Source: Virgifigura deserti (GTDB lineage Bacteria; Pseudomonadota; Alphaproteobacteria; Dongiales; Dongiaceae). Taken from it: DNA of 64,000 nucleotides. Of this stretch, positions 36,140 through 46,192 are shown piece after piece (position 1 is the stretch's first letter; every line of letters starts with the position of its first letter). The stretch spans positions 124,001 through 188,000 of the forward strand of contig QOZR01000007.1 in NCBI GenBank assembly GCA_003576685.1. The letters run 5' to 3'. The translations under genes and the position numbers were made by a program. Below the pieces are notes generated by a model, which saw only the letters and a program-made list of their open reading frames with translations, had not been told where the DNA came from and ran no database searches.

Positions 36140-38662
36140 CTACGCCGTCGGCGCCTCGTCCTCGGCGGGCGTCGCCGGCGGTTCGGCGCGCAGGGGGATG
36201 TGGCAGGTGACGCGGGTGCCGCTGTCGGGCGCCGATTCCAGTTCGATGCTGCCGCCATGCAGTTCGATCAGGCTCTTCACCAGCGCAAGGCCGAGACCGG
36301 CGCCGCCCTGCCGCCCTTGCGTGCCAACCTGAGCGAACTTCTCGAAGACGCGCGCCTGATGCTCCGGCGCGATGCCGATGCCGGTGTCGGCGACGACGAT
36401 CGCGATTTCTGACTCCTCGCGCCGGGCGGAGACTGTGATCCTGCCGCCCTGCGGCGTGAATTTGATCGCGTTACTGATCAGATTATAGATCGCCTGCTTC
36501 AGCCGCCGCTCGTCCGCGACAACGGCACCGATATCCGGCTGGCAGTCGATCTCCAGTGCCAGCTCGCGATTGCGCGCCCGCTCGCTCACCAAAATCTGCA
36601 GACCGGACAGAAGGGCGGCGATATCGACGGTATCGAGGTCGAGATGCAGGTAGCCGGCCTCGATCGTCGCGATGTCGAGGATATCGTTGATGAGCGACAG
36701 CAGGCGCTGCGACGCCGCGACGATGCCGCGGCTGTATTCGACTTGGCGATCGTTGAGCGGACCGAAATATTGGTGATCGAGGATCTCCGCGAAACCGATG
36801 ATCGCGTTGAGCGGCGTGCGAAGCTCATAGGAGACGTTGGCAATGAATTCGGATTTCAGCCGGTCGGCCGTCTCCAGCGCCGCGTTGCGCTCGCGCAGCG
36901 CTCGCTCGGCGCGGATGCTGTCCGTGACGTCGACATAGGTGAGCAGCGAACCGCCATCCGGTAGAGGCACCGCCGTAAAGTCGAGCACGGAGCCGTCCGA
37001 GCGTTCAAAGCGGCTGCTGCGGGTCTCGCGGTCGGAAACGCGGCTGATGATCATGTCGCGCAGCGCTTCCCAATCCGCCGTGTCGCCGAAGAACCCCCGC
37101 ACCTGATCGACGATCGTCGACACATGCGGCTCGTTCTGAAGCGCCTCCGGCGCCAACCCCCACAAGCGGGCGAAGGCCGGGTTACTGAGCTTCAGCCGTC
37201 CGTCGCTGCCATAGACCGCGATGCCTTCATAAAGATTGTCGAGCGTTTCGCGCTGGACCTCGATCAGCGTATTGTAGGACCGCTCGAGCGCCAGCGTGTC
37301 CGTCACGTCTTCATAGGTGATCAGCACGCCGCCGAACGGATGGGGTGCCGCGACCATTCGCAAGGTCGAGCCGTTCGGCAGGTGCAGCAACTCCTCGTGC
37401 GGCCGGATGATACCGGTGAGATGGCGCACCAGCTCCCGCTTATAGCTAGGAAAGTCGGCATGCTCGGGCAGCCGGCGCCGCTCGCGCAGGGCTTCCAGAA
37501 CCTCGGCCATGGTCGGCTCGCTGCCGAGGAACTCCTCGTCGAGCCCGAACTGCTCGATATAGGCCGTGTTGAAGAACTTCACGCGGCTGTCCGGGCCGTA
37601 AATCACGATGCCGGTGCCGAGATGCTCGAGCAGCTCGGCGTGGGCGGCGATATGGCGAGCCAACTCGGACTGCGTGTTCTCGAGATTGGTCATATCGAGC
37701 GCATAGCCGATGATGGCGTCCGGCCCGAGGGGCTGCTCCACGAAATCGAACAACCGCCGATCACCGCCGACCACGAGGTGCTGACTTTCCGACTGGGGCA
37801 TGCCGAGGGCCTGCGCGCGTCGCGCGACGGCCTTACCGTTCTCGGCGATCACGCCGCCGCCGATTTCCATGCCCGCCGCGATGACGGCGTCACGGCTGCC
37901 GTCGGCGATCCGCGCATAGGTCTCGTTGCAATAGGTGAGACGCAAATCCGCGTCGCGGTTCCAGATCGGCAGCGGCAGGTTATCGAGCAGGGTCGCCAGA
38001 CGATCGCGCTCGCGCGCGGCGGTCGCTACGGCACCGATATAGCTTGTGATGTCGCGGAACCAGAGCACATCGACGGGCGCCGTGGCGGCACCGCGCGCCC
38101 GACGACCGCTCACCTGAAGGACGCGATCGCCGCTCGTCAGCCGCAGCGTCAGGTCGAAGGCCGCCCCCTGCTCGCGCAGTCGCGCCACCTCGGCATCGAG
38201 CAACGCGCGATCGGTCGCGGACAGGCAATTGCCGATCGCCGCATAGGTGAAGGCCCGCCCCGGCGGCTGGCCGAGCAGGGCGGCGAGGCCGATGGAGACC
38301 TGGGTGGAAGCCTGCGGCTCGTCCGCTTTGCCGCGCCACAGGAAGAAGCCTTCCGGCGCGCTGTCGAGGGCCGTCGAGAGCAGGCCGATCTCGGCCTTCA
38401 GCAGCCCCTGCTCAGCGGTCAGGGCCCGCAGCCGCCGTCGATACCAGAGCAGGCCGGCGATGGAGATGAGCGCGACCGTACCGGCGGCGAGAGCAGCCAG
38501 GGTCGGCAGGCTCAATTCACCGACCACGGCACTCGGAAGGGTGGATTGGGCAGCAGCGGGAAGGCACGGCGCCGCGATCGTCGCCGCAACCGCACCTATG
38601 AGTCTTACGCACCAAGAGCGCGTTATCTCCAGATCCCCCACACGCGGGAGTTTATTCTTCAA
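36140..38662 (-). CDS. DivL-like multi-PAS histidine-kinase homologue with Tyr at the phospho-acceptor site
   Basis: 840-residue membrane-anchored sensor. There is an N-terminal hydrophobic segment (~20-38) and a transmembrane helix near 53-72, then about four PAS domains (~90-590). The H-box reads ANVSYELRTPLNAIIGF, with Tyr612 where the catalytic His normally stands. The ATPase domain is intact: N box LKQAIYNLISNAIKFT, G1 ADTGIGI, G2 GGAGLGLAL. In Caulobacter, DivL has the same Tyr and regulates CckA and cell division. Its place next to the tsaE-addAB series and ahcY supports orthology. The codon is at 36827-36829. Confidence 0.85.
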   Translation of the reverse strand: MKNKLPRVGDLEITRSWCVRLIGAVAATIAAPCLPAAAQSTLPSAVVGELSLPTLAALAAGTVALISIAGLLWYRRRLRALTAEQGLLKAEIGLLSTALDSAPEGFFLWRGKADEPQASTQVSIGLAALLGQPPGRAFTYAAIGNCLSATDRALLDAEVARLREQGAAFDLTLRLTSGDRVLQVSGRRARGAATAPVDVLWFRDITSYIGAVATAARERDRLATLLDNLPLPIWNRDADLRLTYCNETYARIADGSRDAVIAAGMEIGGGVIAENGKAVARRAQALGMPQSESQHLVVGGDRRLFDFVEQPLGPDAIIGYALDMTNLENTQSELARHIAAHAELLEHLGTGIVIYGPDSRVKFFNTAYIEQFGLDEEFLGSEPTMAEVLEALRERRRLPEHADFPSYKRELVRHLTGIIRPHEELLHLPNGSTLRMVAAPHPFGGVLITYEDVTDTLALERSYNTLIEVQRETLDNLYEGIAVYGSDGRLKLSNPAFARLWGLAPEALQNEPHVSTIVDQVRGFFGDTADWEALRDMIISRVSDRETRSSRFERSDGSVLDFTAVPLPDGGSLLTYVDVTDSIRAERALRERNAALETADRLKSEFIANVSYELRTPLNAIIGFAEILDHQYFGPLNDRQVEYSRGIVAASQRLLSLINDILDIATIEAGYLHLDLDTVDIAALLSGLQILVSERARNRELALEIDCQPDIGAVVADERRLKQAIYNLISNAIKFTPQGGRITVSARREESEIAIVVADTGIGIAPEHQARVFEKFAQVGTQGRQGGAGLGLALVKSLIELHGGSIELESAPDSGTRVTCHIPLRAEPPATPAEDEAPTA

Positions 38663-38693
38663 GACTCTCGGCTACAAGCTATCACAACAGCAA

Positions 38694-38731
38694 ATCGCTT
38701 CCGAGCCCGCAATCGCGGGCTCGGAAGCGAT
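38694..38731 (-). terminator. Hairpin between ahcY and the DivL-like gene
   Basis: 17-base perfect arms ATCGCTTCCGAGCCCGC and GCGGGCTCGGAAGCGAT with a 4-base loop. On the minus strand TTTGCTGTTG follows, so it may end or attenuate the ahcY transcript before the next gene. Confidence 0.55.
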
Positions 38732-38751
38732 CGCACCATGCCAATCGTCGC

Positions 38752-40152
38752 TCAATAGCGATAGGTTTCCGGCTTGAACGGGCCGGCTGCGGGCACGCCG
38801 ATATAATCGGACTGCTTGTCGCTGAGACGCGTCAGCTTGGCGCCGACCTTCTCGAGATGCAGTGCCGCCACCTTCTCGTCGAGATGCTTCGGCAGGACGT
38901 AGACCTTGTTCTCGTACTGGTCGCGACGGGTCCAGAGCTCGATCTGCGCCAGCACCTGGTTGGTGAAGGAGGCGCTCATGACGAAGCTGGGATGGCCGGT
39001 GGCGCAGCCGAGATTGACCAGCCGCCCCTTGGCGAGGACGATCAGCCGCTTGCCGTCGGGGAAGACCACCTCGTCGACCTGCGGCTTCACCTCTTCCCAC
39101 TTGCAGTTGTTGAGCGCGCCGATCTGGATCTCGCTGTCGAAGTGGCCGATGTTGCAGACGATCGCCCGGTCTTTCATCGCCCGCATATGGTCGAGCGTGA
39201 TGACGTCCACATTGCCGGTCGCGGTCACGAAGATGTCGGCGTTCGGCGCGGCATCCTCCATCGTGACCACCTGATAGCCCTCCATCGCCGCCTGCAGCGC
39301 GCAGATCGGATCGACCTCGGTGACCATGACACGCGCGCCGGCATTGCGCAGGGATGCGGCGCTGCCCTTGCCGACGTCGCCAAAGCCGCAGACCACCGCC
39401 ACCTTGCCGGCCATCATCACGTCGGTCGCGCGCCGGATTCCGTCGACCAGGCTTTCGCGGCAGCCATAGAGATTGTCGAACTTCGACTTGGTGACCGAGT
39501 CGTTGACATTGATCGCCGCGAACAGGAGCCGCCCCTCCTTCTCCATCTGGTAGAGCCGGTGGACGCCGGTCGTCGTCTCTTCGGTCACGCCCTGGATGCT
39601 CGCAGCGAGCTTGCTATAGAAGCCGGGTTTCTCCTTCAGGCGCTTCCGGATCGACGCGAACAGCGCCTCCTCCTCCTCGTTCTGCGGTTCGCCGAGCACC
39701 GAGGCGTCCTTCTCCGCTCGGGCGCCGAGATGGACAAGAAGCGTCGCATCGCCACCGTCGTCGAGGATCATGTTCGCCACCCCGCCATCGGCCCATTCGA
39801 AAATGCGGTGCGCGTAATCCCAATAATCCTCGAGCGATTCACCCTTATAGGCGAACACCGGCGTGCCGCTCGCGGCGATCGCCGCCGCGGCGTGATCCTG
39901 GGTCGAATAGATGTTGCAGGACGCCCAGCGGACCTCGGCGCCGAGTGCCGTCAGCGTTTCGATCAGCACCGCCGTCTGGATCGTCATATGCAGAGAGCCC
40001 GCGATGCGCGCGCCTTTGAGCGGCTTGCGCCCGCCGAACTCCGAGCGCACCGCCATCAGGCCGGGCATTTCGGTCTCGGCGATCGCAATCTCGCGGCGCC
40101 CCCAACCGGCGAGCGACAGGTCGGCGACCTTGTAATCGGTGGAAGCGGTCAT
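38752..40152 (-). CDS. ahcY: Adenosylhomocysteinase (SAH hydrolase)
   Basis: Splits S-adenosylhomocysteine to adenosine and homocysteine, relieving product inhibition of methylases. The 466-residue protein has the family N-terminus [30 protein letters not shown], the NAD-binding [16 protein letters not shown] and the C-terminal KPETYRY. The family's usual insertion near residues 150-190 is present. GAGGAGA precedes the ATG on the minus strand. I see no SAH riboswitch in the 113-base leader. Confidence 0.98.
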   Translation of the reverse strand: MTASTDYKVADLSLAGWGRREIAIAETEMPGLMAVRSEFGGRKPLKGARIAGSLHMTIQTAVLIETLTALGAEVRWASCNIYSTQDHAAAAIAASGTPVFAYKGESLEDYWDYAHRIFEWADGGVANMILDDGGDATLLVHLGARAEKDASVLGEPQNEEEEALFASIRKRLKEKPGFYSKLAASIQGVTEETTTGVHRLYQMEKEGRLLFAAINVNDSVTKSKFDNLYGCRESLVDGIRRATDVMMAGKVAVVCGFGDVGKGSAASLRNAGARVMVTEVDPICALQAAMEGYQVVTMEDAAPNADIFVTATGNVDVITLDHMRAMKDRAIVCNIGHFDSEIQIGALNNCKWEEVKPQVDEVVFPDGKRLIVLAKGRLVNLGCATGHPSFVMSASFTNQVLAQIELWTRRDQYENKVYVLPKHLDEKVAALHLEKVGAKLTRLSDKQSDYIGVPAAGPFKPETYRY

Positions 40153-40265
40153 AGGGTTCTCCTCGCGGGCATGAGATGGAGTATGGGCGGCCGTATAGCA
40201 GCCGGACCTAAGGCGGGCAAGAGCCTGGGTTTCGGGACCTGCATTACGGAGCCAAAGAGAGCGGG

Positions 40266-42068
40266 TCAGGCAAGCGTGTTGAAGTCATCGAGCAGGGCGG
40301 CGATCCGGCCCGAATCGGCCTGCTCCATGATGAACCCCGCGCACCGATTCGCCGCCTGATAGTCAAGGCTGCGGATCCGCTGCTTGACCCGCGGCAGGGC
40401 GGTCGCCGCCATCGACAAGTCGCGGATGCCGAGGCCCAGCAGAAGCGGCGTGTAGCGCGGGTCGCCGGCGATCTCGCCACAGACGCTGACCGGGATTCGC
40501 GCGCGCAGCCCCGCCTCCGTGGCGAACTGCAGGAGTCGCAGAACGGCCGGATGGAGCGGGTTGTACAGATGCGCGACCTGCTCCTCGCCGCGGTCGATCG
40601 CCAGCGTGTACATGGTCAGGTCGTTAGTGCCGATGGCGAAGAAATCGGCGACCTGAGCCAAGGCGTCGGCGGCAAGTGCGGCGCCCGGGATCTCGACCAT
40701 CACGCCGAGCGGCGGCAGCGGATCGGCGATCCGCACGCCCCGGCGCTGGAGGCGACGGGCGACCGTCTTCAGGATCTCCCGAACCTGCCGCACCTCGCCC
40801 ACCGACGAGATCATCGGCAGCAGAATGCGGACGGGGCCGTGAGCGCCGGCGCGGAGCATGGCCGCCAGTTGCGCATCGAGCAGGGAGCGTTCCCGAAGCG
40901 ACAGCCGGATCGCCCGCAGGCCGAGAGCCGGATTGTTGCCCACGCCGATATGATGGCCCAGGGAGTAGGCGAGCTTGTCGCCGCCGACGTCGAGAGTCCG
41001 AATCGTGATCGGCCGCCCTCCCAGCCCTTCGGTCAAGCGGCGGAACGCCTCATACTGCTCCTCCTCCTCGGGCAGGTCCTCGCGATTCATGTAGAGGAAC
41101 TCGGTGCGCAGCAGGCCGACGCCCTCGGCGCCGGCCGCGAGCGCCATTTCCAGCTCGCGCGGCAGCTCGAGATTGGCCTGCAAGGAGACCGACGTGCCGT
41201 CGCGGGTCACCGCCGGCAGGTCCTTGAACCGTGCGAGCTGGCGTTCGACCCGGGCGATCTCCGCTCGGCGGCGCTCGTACTCCTTGAGCGTCTCGGTCGT
41301 CGGGTGGATGACGATCCGCCCCATCGTGCCGTCGATAATGACCGGGTCGCCCGTCTTGACCGCCCCGATCAGGCCCGCCACCCCGAGCACCGCCGGCAGG
41401 CCGAGCGAACGCGCCATGATCGCCGTGTGGCTTTCGGGACCACCGAGAACCGTCGCGAAGCCGCCGATCCGCCGTGGATCCATCAGCGCCGTGTCGGCCG
41501 GCGTCAGCTCCTCCGCGAGAAGGATGCTGCCTTCCGGCAATCTCGAGAAGGCCTGATAGGGCGTCTGGGTCAGATTGCGGATCAGGCGATCCCCCACCTC
41601 GCGGACATCGTCGGCGCGCGCCGCCAAATAGGCATCCCCGAGCGCGGCGAAATCCTGTGCCACCTGAGTGACCTCGGCCTGGACGGCGGCTTCGGCATTG
41701 AGCCGCTCTTCGGCGATCCGCCGATCGACCCCGCGCACTACGCGTGAGCCGGTCAGCATCTGGAGATGGGCGTCGAGCAGAAAGCCGATCTCTTCGGCCG
41801 CGGCGCCCTGCAGCGTTGCAGCCTTTGCCTTGATCTTGCGGATCTGCTGTTGGGCGGCGGCCAACGCCTCGGCGAAACGGTGCCGCTCCGCTTCCACGGC
41901 CTCGGGCTCGATCCGATATTCCGGTACGTGGACCGCTCCGGACTCGACGAGGTGAGCCGCCCCGATCGCGATCCCCGGCGCGACGGCAAGCCCGTCGATG
42001 ATCTTCTCGGCCTTCGACGGGCTGGCGGAGGGAGCCTGGTGCAGCGAACTCTTGCCCTCAGTCTTCAT
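40266..42068 (-). CDS. ptsI: Phosphoenolpyruvate-protein phosphotransferase (PTS enzyme I)
   Basis: Moves phosphate from PEP to HPr. The 600-residue protein has the phospho-His segment [21 protein letters not shown] and the PEP-binding domain ([36 protein letters not shown]). The catalytic Cys lies in [11 protein letters not shown]. No N-terminal GAF domain is present, so this is not PtsP. ATG 42068 is used; a TTG at 42083 is possible. Either start overlaps the HPr gene, implying coupling. No PTS sugar permease is in the window. Confidence 0.95.
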   Translation of the reverse strand: MKTEGKSSLHQAPSASPSKAEKIIDGLAVAPGIAIGAAHLVESGAVHVPEYRIEPEAVEAERHRFAEALAAAQQQIRKIKAKAATLQGAAAEEIGFLLDAHLQMLTGSRVVRGVDRRIAEERLNAEAAVQAEVTQVAQDFAALGDAYLAARADDVREVGDRLIRNLTQTPYQAFSRLPEGSILLAEELTPADTALMDPRRIGGFATVLGGPESHTAIMARSLGLPAVLGVAGLIGAVKTGDPVIIDGTMGRIVIHPTTETLKEYERRRAEIARVERQLARFKDLPAVTRDGTSVSLQANLELPRELEMALAAGAEGVGLLRTEFLYMNREDLPEEEEQYEAFRRLTEGLGGRPITIRTLDVGGDKLAYSLGHHIGVGNNPALGLRAIRLSLRERSLLDAQLAAMLRAGAHGPVRILLPMISSVGEVRQVREILKTVARRLQRRGVRIADPLPPLGVMVEIPGAALAADALAQVADFFAIGTNDLTMYTLAIDRGEEQVAHLYNPLHPAVLRLLQFATEAGLRARIPVSVCGEIAGDPRYTPLLLGLGIRDLSMAATALPRVKQRIRSLDYQAANRCAGFIMEQADSGRIAALLDDFNTLA

Positions 42069-42360
42069 CGAACTTGCCAGCAATCAACGCAGCGATGGCG
42101 GTCAGCGCAGCCTCGGCCTGCATGCCGGTCGCCCGCAGGCCGATTTCCGAGCCCGGCCCGGCGGCCAGCATCATAAGCCCCATGATCGATCGGCCGGACA
42201 CGACCATGTCGCCCTTCACGACCGTAACCTCGGCGTCGAACTGATCGGCGAGCTTGACCAGCTTCGCGGCGGCCCGCGCATGCAGGCCGCGCTGATTCCG
42301 GATCGTGACGAGACGACTCGCCGTCGCACCCGGTGCCGCCGCCTCGTTGCTTCCGCTCAA
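42058..42360 (-). CDS. ptsH: HPr-type phosphocarrier protein
   Basis: 100-residue phosphocarrier. The active His is His27 (RGLHARAAAKL) and the regulatory Ser is Ser58 (VSGRSIMGLMML), the target of the HprK encoded nearby. An Ala-rich N-terminal extension of ~15 residues precedes the HPr fold. It is followed by ptsI with overlap and preceded by the EIIA-Man-type gene. Confidence 0.95.
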   Translation of the reverse strand: MSGSNEAAAPGATASRLVTIRNQRGLHARAAAKLVKLADQFDAEVTVVKGDMVVSGRSIMGLMMLAAGPGSEIGLRATGMQAEAALTAIAALIAGKFDED

Positions 42361-42448
42361 CCCGTCTGCCCCGCCGTCTGCTCCGATGTTCAGGCGATTA
42401 TTAGCCTATGTTCAGCCCGGTGTCCCGCGTTGGCGACGGGACATCAAC

Positions 42449-42856
42449 CTAGCTGCCGGTGTCCGCGAGCAGCTGCGAGGCGACGTTGATGTATTTGCGT
42501 CCCGCCTCTTGCGCTGCGGAGACCGCGTTGGCCAGCGTCTCCTCGCCGCGCAGGCTGGCGAGCTTGATCAGCATCGGCAGATTGACTCCGGCGATCACCT
42601 CGACATTCGCCCGGTCGAGGACCGATATCGCCAGGTTGGACGGCGTTCCGCCGAACATGTCGGTGAGGAGAACCACGCCGTTGCCTCCATCGACAGCGGC
42701 GATGCTGTCCAGAATATCGCGCCGCCGCTGCTCCATATCGTCGTCCGGGCCGATGCAGACCGCGGCAACGCGCTCCTGCTTGCCGACGACATGCTCGAGC
42801 GCGGCGATGAATTCCGCCGCCAAGCGCCCGTGGGTAACCAGAACCATTCCGATCAT
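42449..42856 (-). CDS. PTS EIIA component, mannose/sorbose family (regulatory)
   Basis: 135-residue EIIA-Man-type domain with phospho-His9 in LVTHGRLAAEF and the segment VVLLTDMFGGTPSNLA. It lacks IIB/IIC partners, as in alphaproteobacterial regulatory PTS systems. The ATG at 42856 follows GGGGGACG; the longer frame to 43030 lies inside rapZ and is rejected. Confidence 0.93.
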   Translation of the reverse strand: MIGMVLVTHGRLAAEFIAALEHVVGKQERVAAVCIGPDDDMEQRRRDILDSIAAVDGGNGVVLLTDMFGGTPSNLAISVLDRANVEVIAGVNLPMLIKLASLRGEETLANAVSAAQEAGRKYINVASQLLADTGS

Positions 42857-42893
42857 CCGTCGTCCCCCAGTAGCTCTTATTATCGTTCCGCCA

Positions 42894-43850
42894 TCAGGCT
42901 TCCTCGACAGCGACCCGCGCCATGTCGCGATGACGTACACTGACCTCCAGGCCTTGGCCACGCAACCACTCCGCCAGGCGCTCCGCCGTGAAGACCGAGC
43001 GATGCCGGCCGCCGGTACAGCCGACGGCAATGGTAAGATAGCTCTTCCCTTCGCGTTCGAAGCAGGGCATCAGCGGCAGAAGCAGGCCGGTGATCGACTC
43101 GAAGAACGGCTGAAAGGCGGGATCGGTCTCGACGAAACGGCCGACCGCCGCGTCCTTCCCGGTGAGATCGCGCATCGAGGGCACATAGTGGGGGTTGCGC
43201 AAGAACCGGACGTCGAAGACCAGGTCCGCTTCGCGCGGGAGGCCATGCCGATAGGAGAAGGAAACCACCGCGATCGACGCCGTCGGCTTCTGATCGAGCG
43301 CGAAATGACCGCGAAGCAGGCGCCGCAGATCGTTGATCGCCAGATCCGTCGTATCGATCACCAGATCGGCGCGCTCCCGCAGTGGCGCCAGCAGCAGCCG
43401 TTCCTTGCGGATGCCGTCATCGACCGGCCGATCGAGCGCGAGCGGATGCCGGCGCCGCGTCTCGGTGAAGCGACGGCGAAGGATCTCGTCGCTGCAGGTC
43501 AGGAAGATCAGCCGCACATCCAGGCCGGGGTCCGCCTGCAGCCGGTTGAGCTGGTCGGCGAGCGCATCCGCGGTGAAGTCCCGGGTCCGGCTATCGACGC
43601 CGATGGCGATCGGCCGGGCAAAATTGTTGCCGCCGCGCGTCACGCCATTGAGCAAGGACAACGGCAGGTTATCGACCGCCTCATAGCCGATATCCTCGAG
43701 AATCTTCAGGGCGGTGGTGTGCCCGGCACCGGAAAGTCCCGTAACCAGGAGGACCCTTGGCCGGCCCGTGACAGACTCGTCCGGCGTCGGCGATGGGTCA
43801 ACCGGGCCTGACGGCAGTCCGGCAACCGTCGGCTTGTCTGTCGTAATCAT
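42894..43850 (-). CDS. rapZ: RNase adapter / nucleotide-binding protein RapZ
   Basis: P-loop protein that in Escherichia coli directs RNase E to the sRNA GlmZ and tunes amino-sugar synthesis. The 318-residue protein shows VDNLPLSLL, RTRDFTADALADQLN, FSYRHGLPREADLVFDVRFLRNP and CTGGRHRSVFTAERL. The Walker A motif reads GLSGAGHTT, with His44 in place of the usual Lys or Arg. It lies between hprK and the EIIA-Man gene, the usual alphaproteobacterial position. Confidence 0.95.
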   Translation of the reverse strand: MITTDKPTVAGLPSGPVDPSPTPDESVTGRPRVLLVTGLSGAGHTTALKILEDIGYEAVDNLPLSLLNGVTRGGNNFARPIAIGVDSRTRDFTADALADQLNRLQADPGLDVRLIFLTCSDEILRRRFTETRRRHPLALDRPVDDGIRKERLLLAPLRERADLVIDTTDLAINDLRRLLRGHFALDQKPTASIAVVSFSYRHGLPREADLVFDVRFLRNPHYVPSMRDLTGKDAAVGRFVETDPAFQPFFESITGLLLPLMPCFEREGKSYLTIAVGCTGGRHRSVFTAERLAEWLRGQGLEVSVRHRDMARVAVEEA

Positions 43851-43949
43851 TTGAGCCGTATTATAACCTCCGCCCGTGGCTCGATGCCAATGAATGATTT
43901 CCGTTCATTCGCCGAATCAAACTACAAGCTTTTGATTTGGCGCGCTAAA

Positions 43950-44423
43950 TCATGCAATGCGCGCACCACGCGACCAGGCTGCCAGTTCTCGAGCGGCAAG
44001 GCGAATCTTGGCGGCAGCCGAGGCGGCGAAGGGGTCGAGCGCGATGACCGGCAACATCACGCCGAGATAATCCTGCGCCGGCAGAATCGGCAAGCGCTCG
44101 ATCGGCATGCCGGGCGCGAGGTCGAAAACCAGGCGCAGCGGGGCTTCGGGCAGGCTCGGCACGGGCAGGATGCCAAGGCCGCGGACCTCCAGATGCCCGC
44201 GCGTCTCGGGTGCCGCGCGTGCCGGAAAGCTGGCGAACACCGCATCTCCGCGCCGCGTCAGCTCCGTCAAATCGTCGGCGATCAGGACCGCCCCGCCGTC
44301 GATCAGCCGCAAGGCAAGATCGGACTTGCCGCTACCGGAAGGGCCGCGAAGCAGCACGCCGACACCGTCGAGGGCGACGCAACTGCCGTGGACACGCAGA
44401 TCCGCTGCCGCCTCCCGCATCAT
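43950..44423 (-). CDS. hprK: HPr kinase/phosphorylase, short form
   Basis: Phosphorylates HPr on serine and removes the group. The 157-residue protein consists of the C-terminal kinase domain only, as in alphaproteobacteria. P-loop GPSGSGKS (27-34), LIADDLTEL and ETRGHLEVRGLGILPVP (HprK signature) are visible. The ATG overlaps the chvG stop (ATGA), tying PTS control to the ChvGI system. Confidence 0.95.
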   Translation of the reverse strand: MMREAAADLRVHGSCVALDGVGVLLRGPSGSGKSDLALRLIDGGAVLIADDLTELTRRGDAVFASFPARAAPETRGHLEVRGLGILPVPSLPEAPLRLVFDLAPGMPIERLPILPAQDYLGVMLPVIALDPFAASAAAKIRLAARELAAWSRGARIA

Positions 44424-46156
44424 CGCGCCGGCAGCGAGACGGTGAACTGGGCGCCGACGATGTTACCCGCGGCATCCTTTCGGTTTTCCGCCATGATGGT
44501 TCCGCCATAGGCCTCGACGATCTGCTTCGAAATGCTGAGGCCGAGACCGGAATGGGTGCCGAACTTCTCGCCGGCCGGCCGCTCCGTGTAGAACCGATCG
44601 AAGATCGCCGTCAGCTTATCGGGCGGAATGCCGGGCCCCTGGTCGGCAATGGTGACGCGGACAGCGTTGCCCGCGCGCATGGCGCTGAGCCGGATCACGC
44701 CATCGGGCGGGCTGAACGAGATCGCGTTGCTGATCAGGTTGCGCAGCACCTGGACCAGCCGCCCCTCGATGCCGTGGACATCGAGATCCTGGTGGCTCGC
44801 CACGTCGAGTTCCAGATGCGGGCCGCCGCCGCGGCTGGTCGCGCGATGCACTTCGGCGAGCGTCGCCAGCACCTGACCCAAATCGACGGGGCCGGTCTCG
44901 CCCCGCGACAGTTCGGCGTCCAGTCGCGAGGCCTCGGAAATGTCGCTGATCAAACGGTCAAGCCGCTGCACGTCGTCCATGACGATCGACATCAGCTTGC
45001 GCTGCTGCTGCGGATCCTCGATGCGCGCCGCGGTCTCGATCGCGCTGCGGAGCGACGTCAGCGGGTTCTTGATCTCGTGCGCGACGTCGGCGGCGAACCG
45101 GTCGATGGCGTCGATCCGCTGCCATAAGGCCTCGGTCATGTCGCGGAGCGACGCCGACAGATCGCCAATCTCGTCGCCGCGGCGGCTGAAATCGGGGATC
45201 GTCGTCTGCCGCCCCTTGCCGCGACGCACCCTGTCGGCCGCGTCGGCCAACCGGTGGATCGGCCGGGCGATCGTGCCGGCAAGATAGATCGACAGCAGCA
45301 CGGTTACCGCCAAGGCCACGCCGAAGATCTTCAGAATCTCGAACCGGATCGCACGGATCGACTCCTCGACTCCCTGCCCGTTGGTCGACAGCAGGAGCAC
45401 GCCCAGCACCTGCTTGACCCGTGTTACCGGGACAGCGACGCTGAGGATCATTCCGCCGGCGCCGTCGCTGTGCACGGCCTTGGCGGGCTCGCCGGACATG
45501 GCGCGCACCGCCGTGGGATAGTCGGTAGCGTGTTGTTCGGCCGGTTCCCGATAGAGCGGCAGGGCGCGGCCATTGGGCAACAGATCCACGACCCAGTCGT
45601 AAAGGTCGGTCACGAAGGCGATCAGCGGGTCGTTCGGGGCCAGCGGTTTCAGGATTTCAATTTCGACCTGGCCGCCCGGCCCGGCAAGCCGGAAGCTGTC
45701 GGCGAGCAGCGTGCCCTCGCGGTCGAACAAGCGGGCGCGCCGCGCCGAGGTTTCGACCAGACGCCGCACCGTATGGCGCGTCGTCTCCGGCAACAGGCGC
45801 TCCTCGCCATACGGTCCGATCACCACGCCGCTCGTGCCGAGCGCCCCGGCGATCAACTCGGCCTCGGTGCGCAGCGCTTCCAGCTCGGCGGTGACCAGAT
45901 TGTCGCGATACTCATCGACATAGAGGAGGCCCACGATCGGAATCGCGATGGCCACAATGTTCACCGCCAGGATGCGACGCGTCAGCGGCGACAGCCGGCC
46001 GCGGCGTCCTTCCCGCGTCTTCACGTCCTCCTTCGCGGCCACTGGCCTGTCGCCCTGGTGGTCAGCCGGGCGGTCACTTGATGGGCGTTCGGCCGGGTTT
46101 GTGGCACGCCGGCCAAACCCGAACCGACCAAACCCGAGATTGATGTCAGCACTCAT
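44420..46156 (-). CDS. chvG: ChvG/ExoS-type sensor histidine kinase
   Basis: Membrane sensor for acid and envelope stress. The 578-residue protein has two transmembrane helices (~62-80 and ~276-295) around a periplasmic domain, a HAMP domain (~297-350), the H-box FAADVAHEIKNPLTSLRSAIE with His360, and ATPase motifs NLISNAISFSPP, ADQGPGIP and SGLGLSISKQIVE. It is paired with chvI upstream and hprK downstream, the conserved alphaproteobacterial order. The N-terminal ~55 residues are polar and variable. Confidence 0.94.
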   Translation of the reverse strand: MSADINLGFGRFGFGRRATNPAERPSSDRPADHQGDRPVAAKEDVKTREGRRGRLSPLTRRILAVNIVAIAIPIVGLLYVDEYRDNLVTAELEALRTEAELIAGALGTSGVVIGPYGEERLLPETTRHTVRRLVETSARRARLFDREGTLLADSFRLAGPGGQVEIEILKPLAPNDPLIAFVTDLYDWVVDLLPNGRALPLYREPAEQHATDYPTAVRAMSGEPAKAVHSDGAGGMILSVAVPVTRVKQVLGVLLLSTNGQGVEESIRAIRFEILKIFGVALAVTVLLSIYLAGTIARPIHRLADAADRVRRGKGRQTTIPDFSRRGDEIGDLSASLRDMTEALWQRIDAIDRFAADVAHEIKNPLTSLRSAIETAARIEDPQQQRKLMSIVMDDVQRLDRLISDISEASRLDAELSRGETGPVDLGQVLATLAEVHRATSRGGGPHLELDVASHQDLDVHGIEGRLVQVLRNLISNAISFSPPDGVIRLSAMRAGNAVRVTIADQGPGIPPDKLTAIFDRFYTERPAGEKFGTHSGLGLSISKQIVEAYGGTIMAENRKDAAGNIVGAQFTVSLPAR

Positions 46157-46192
46157 GCTCCTATCGCGACCCCGCGTCGCGTCGGATGCGTG

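Noticed and set aside
40153..40265. Possible SAH riboswitch before ahcY
   Set aside because: I looked for the conserved SAH-riboswitch core in the leader and did not find it.
42449..43030. 193-residue version of the EIIA-Man protein
   Set aside because: The extension lies within rapZ, is Arg/Ser-rich and has no family match; the ATG at 42856 has a good ribosome-binding site.
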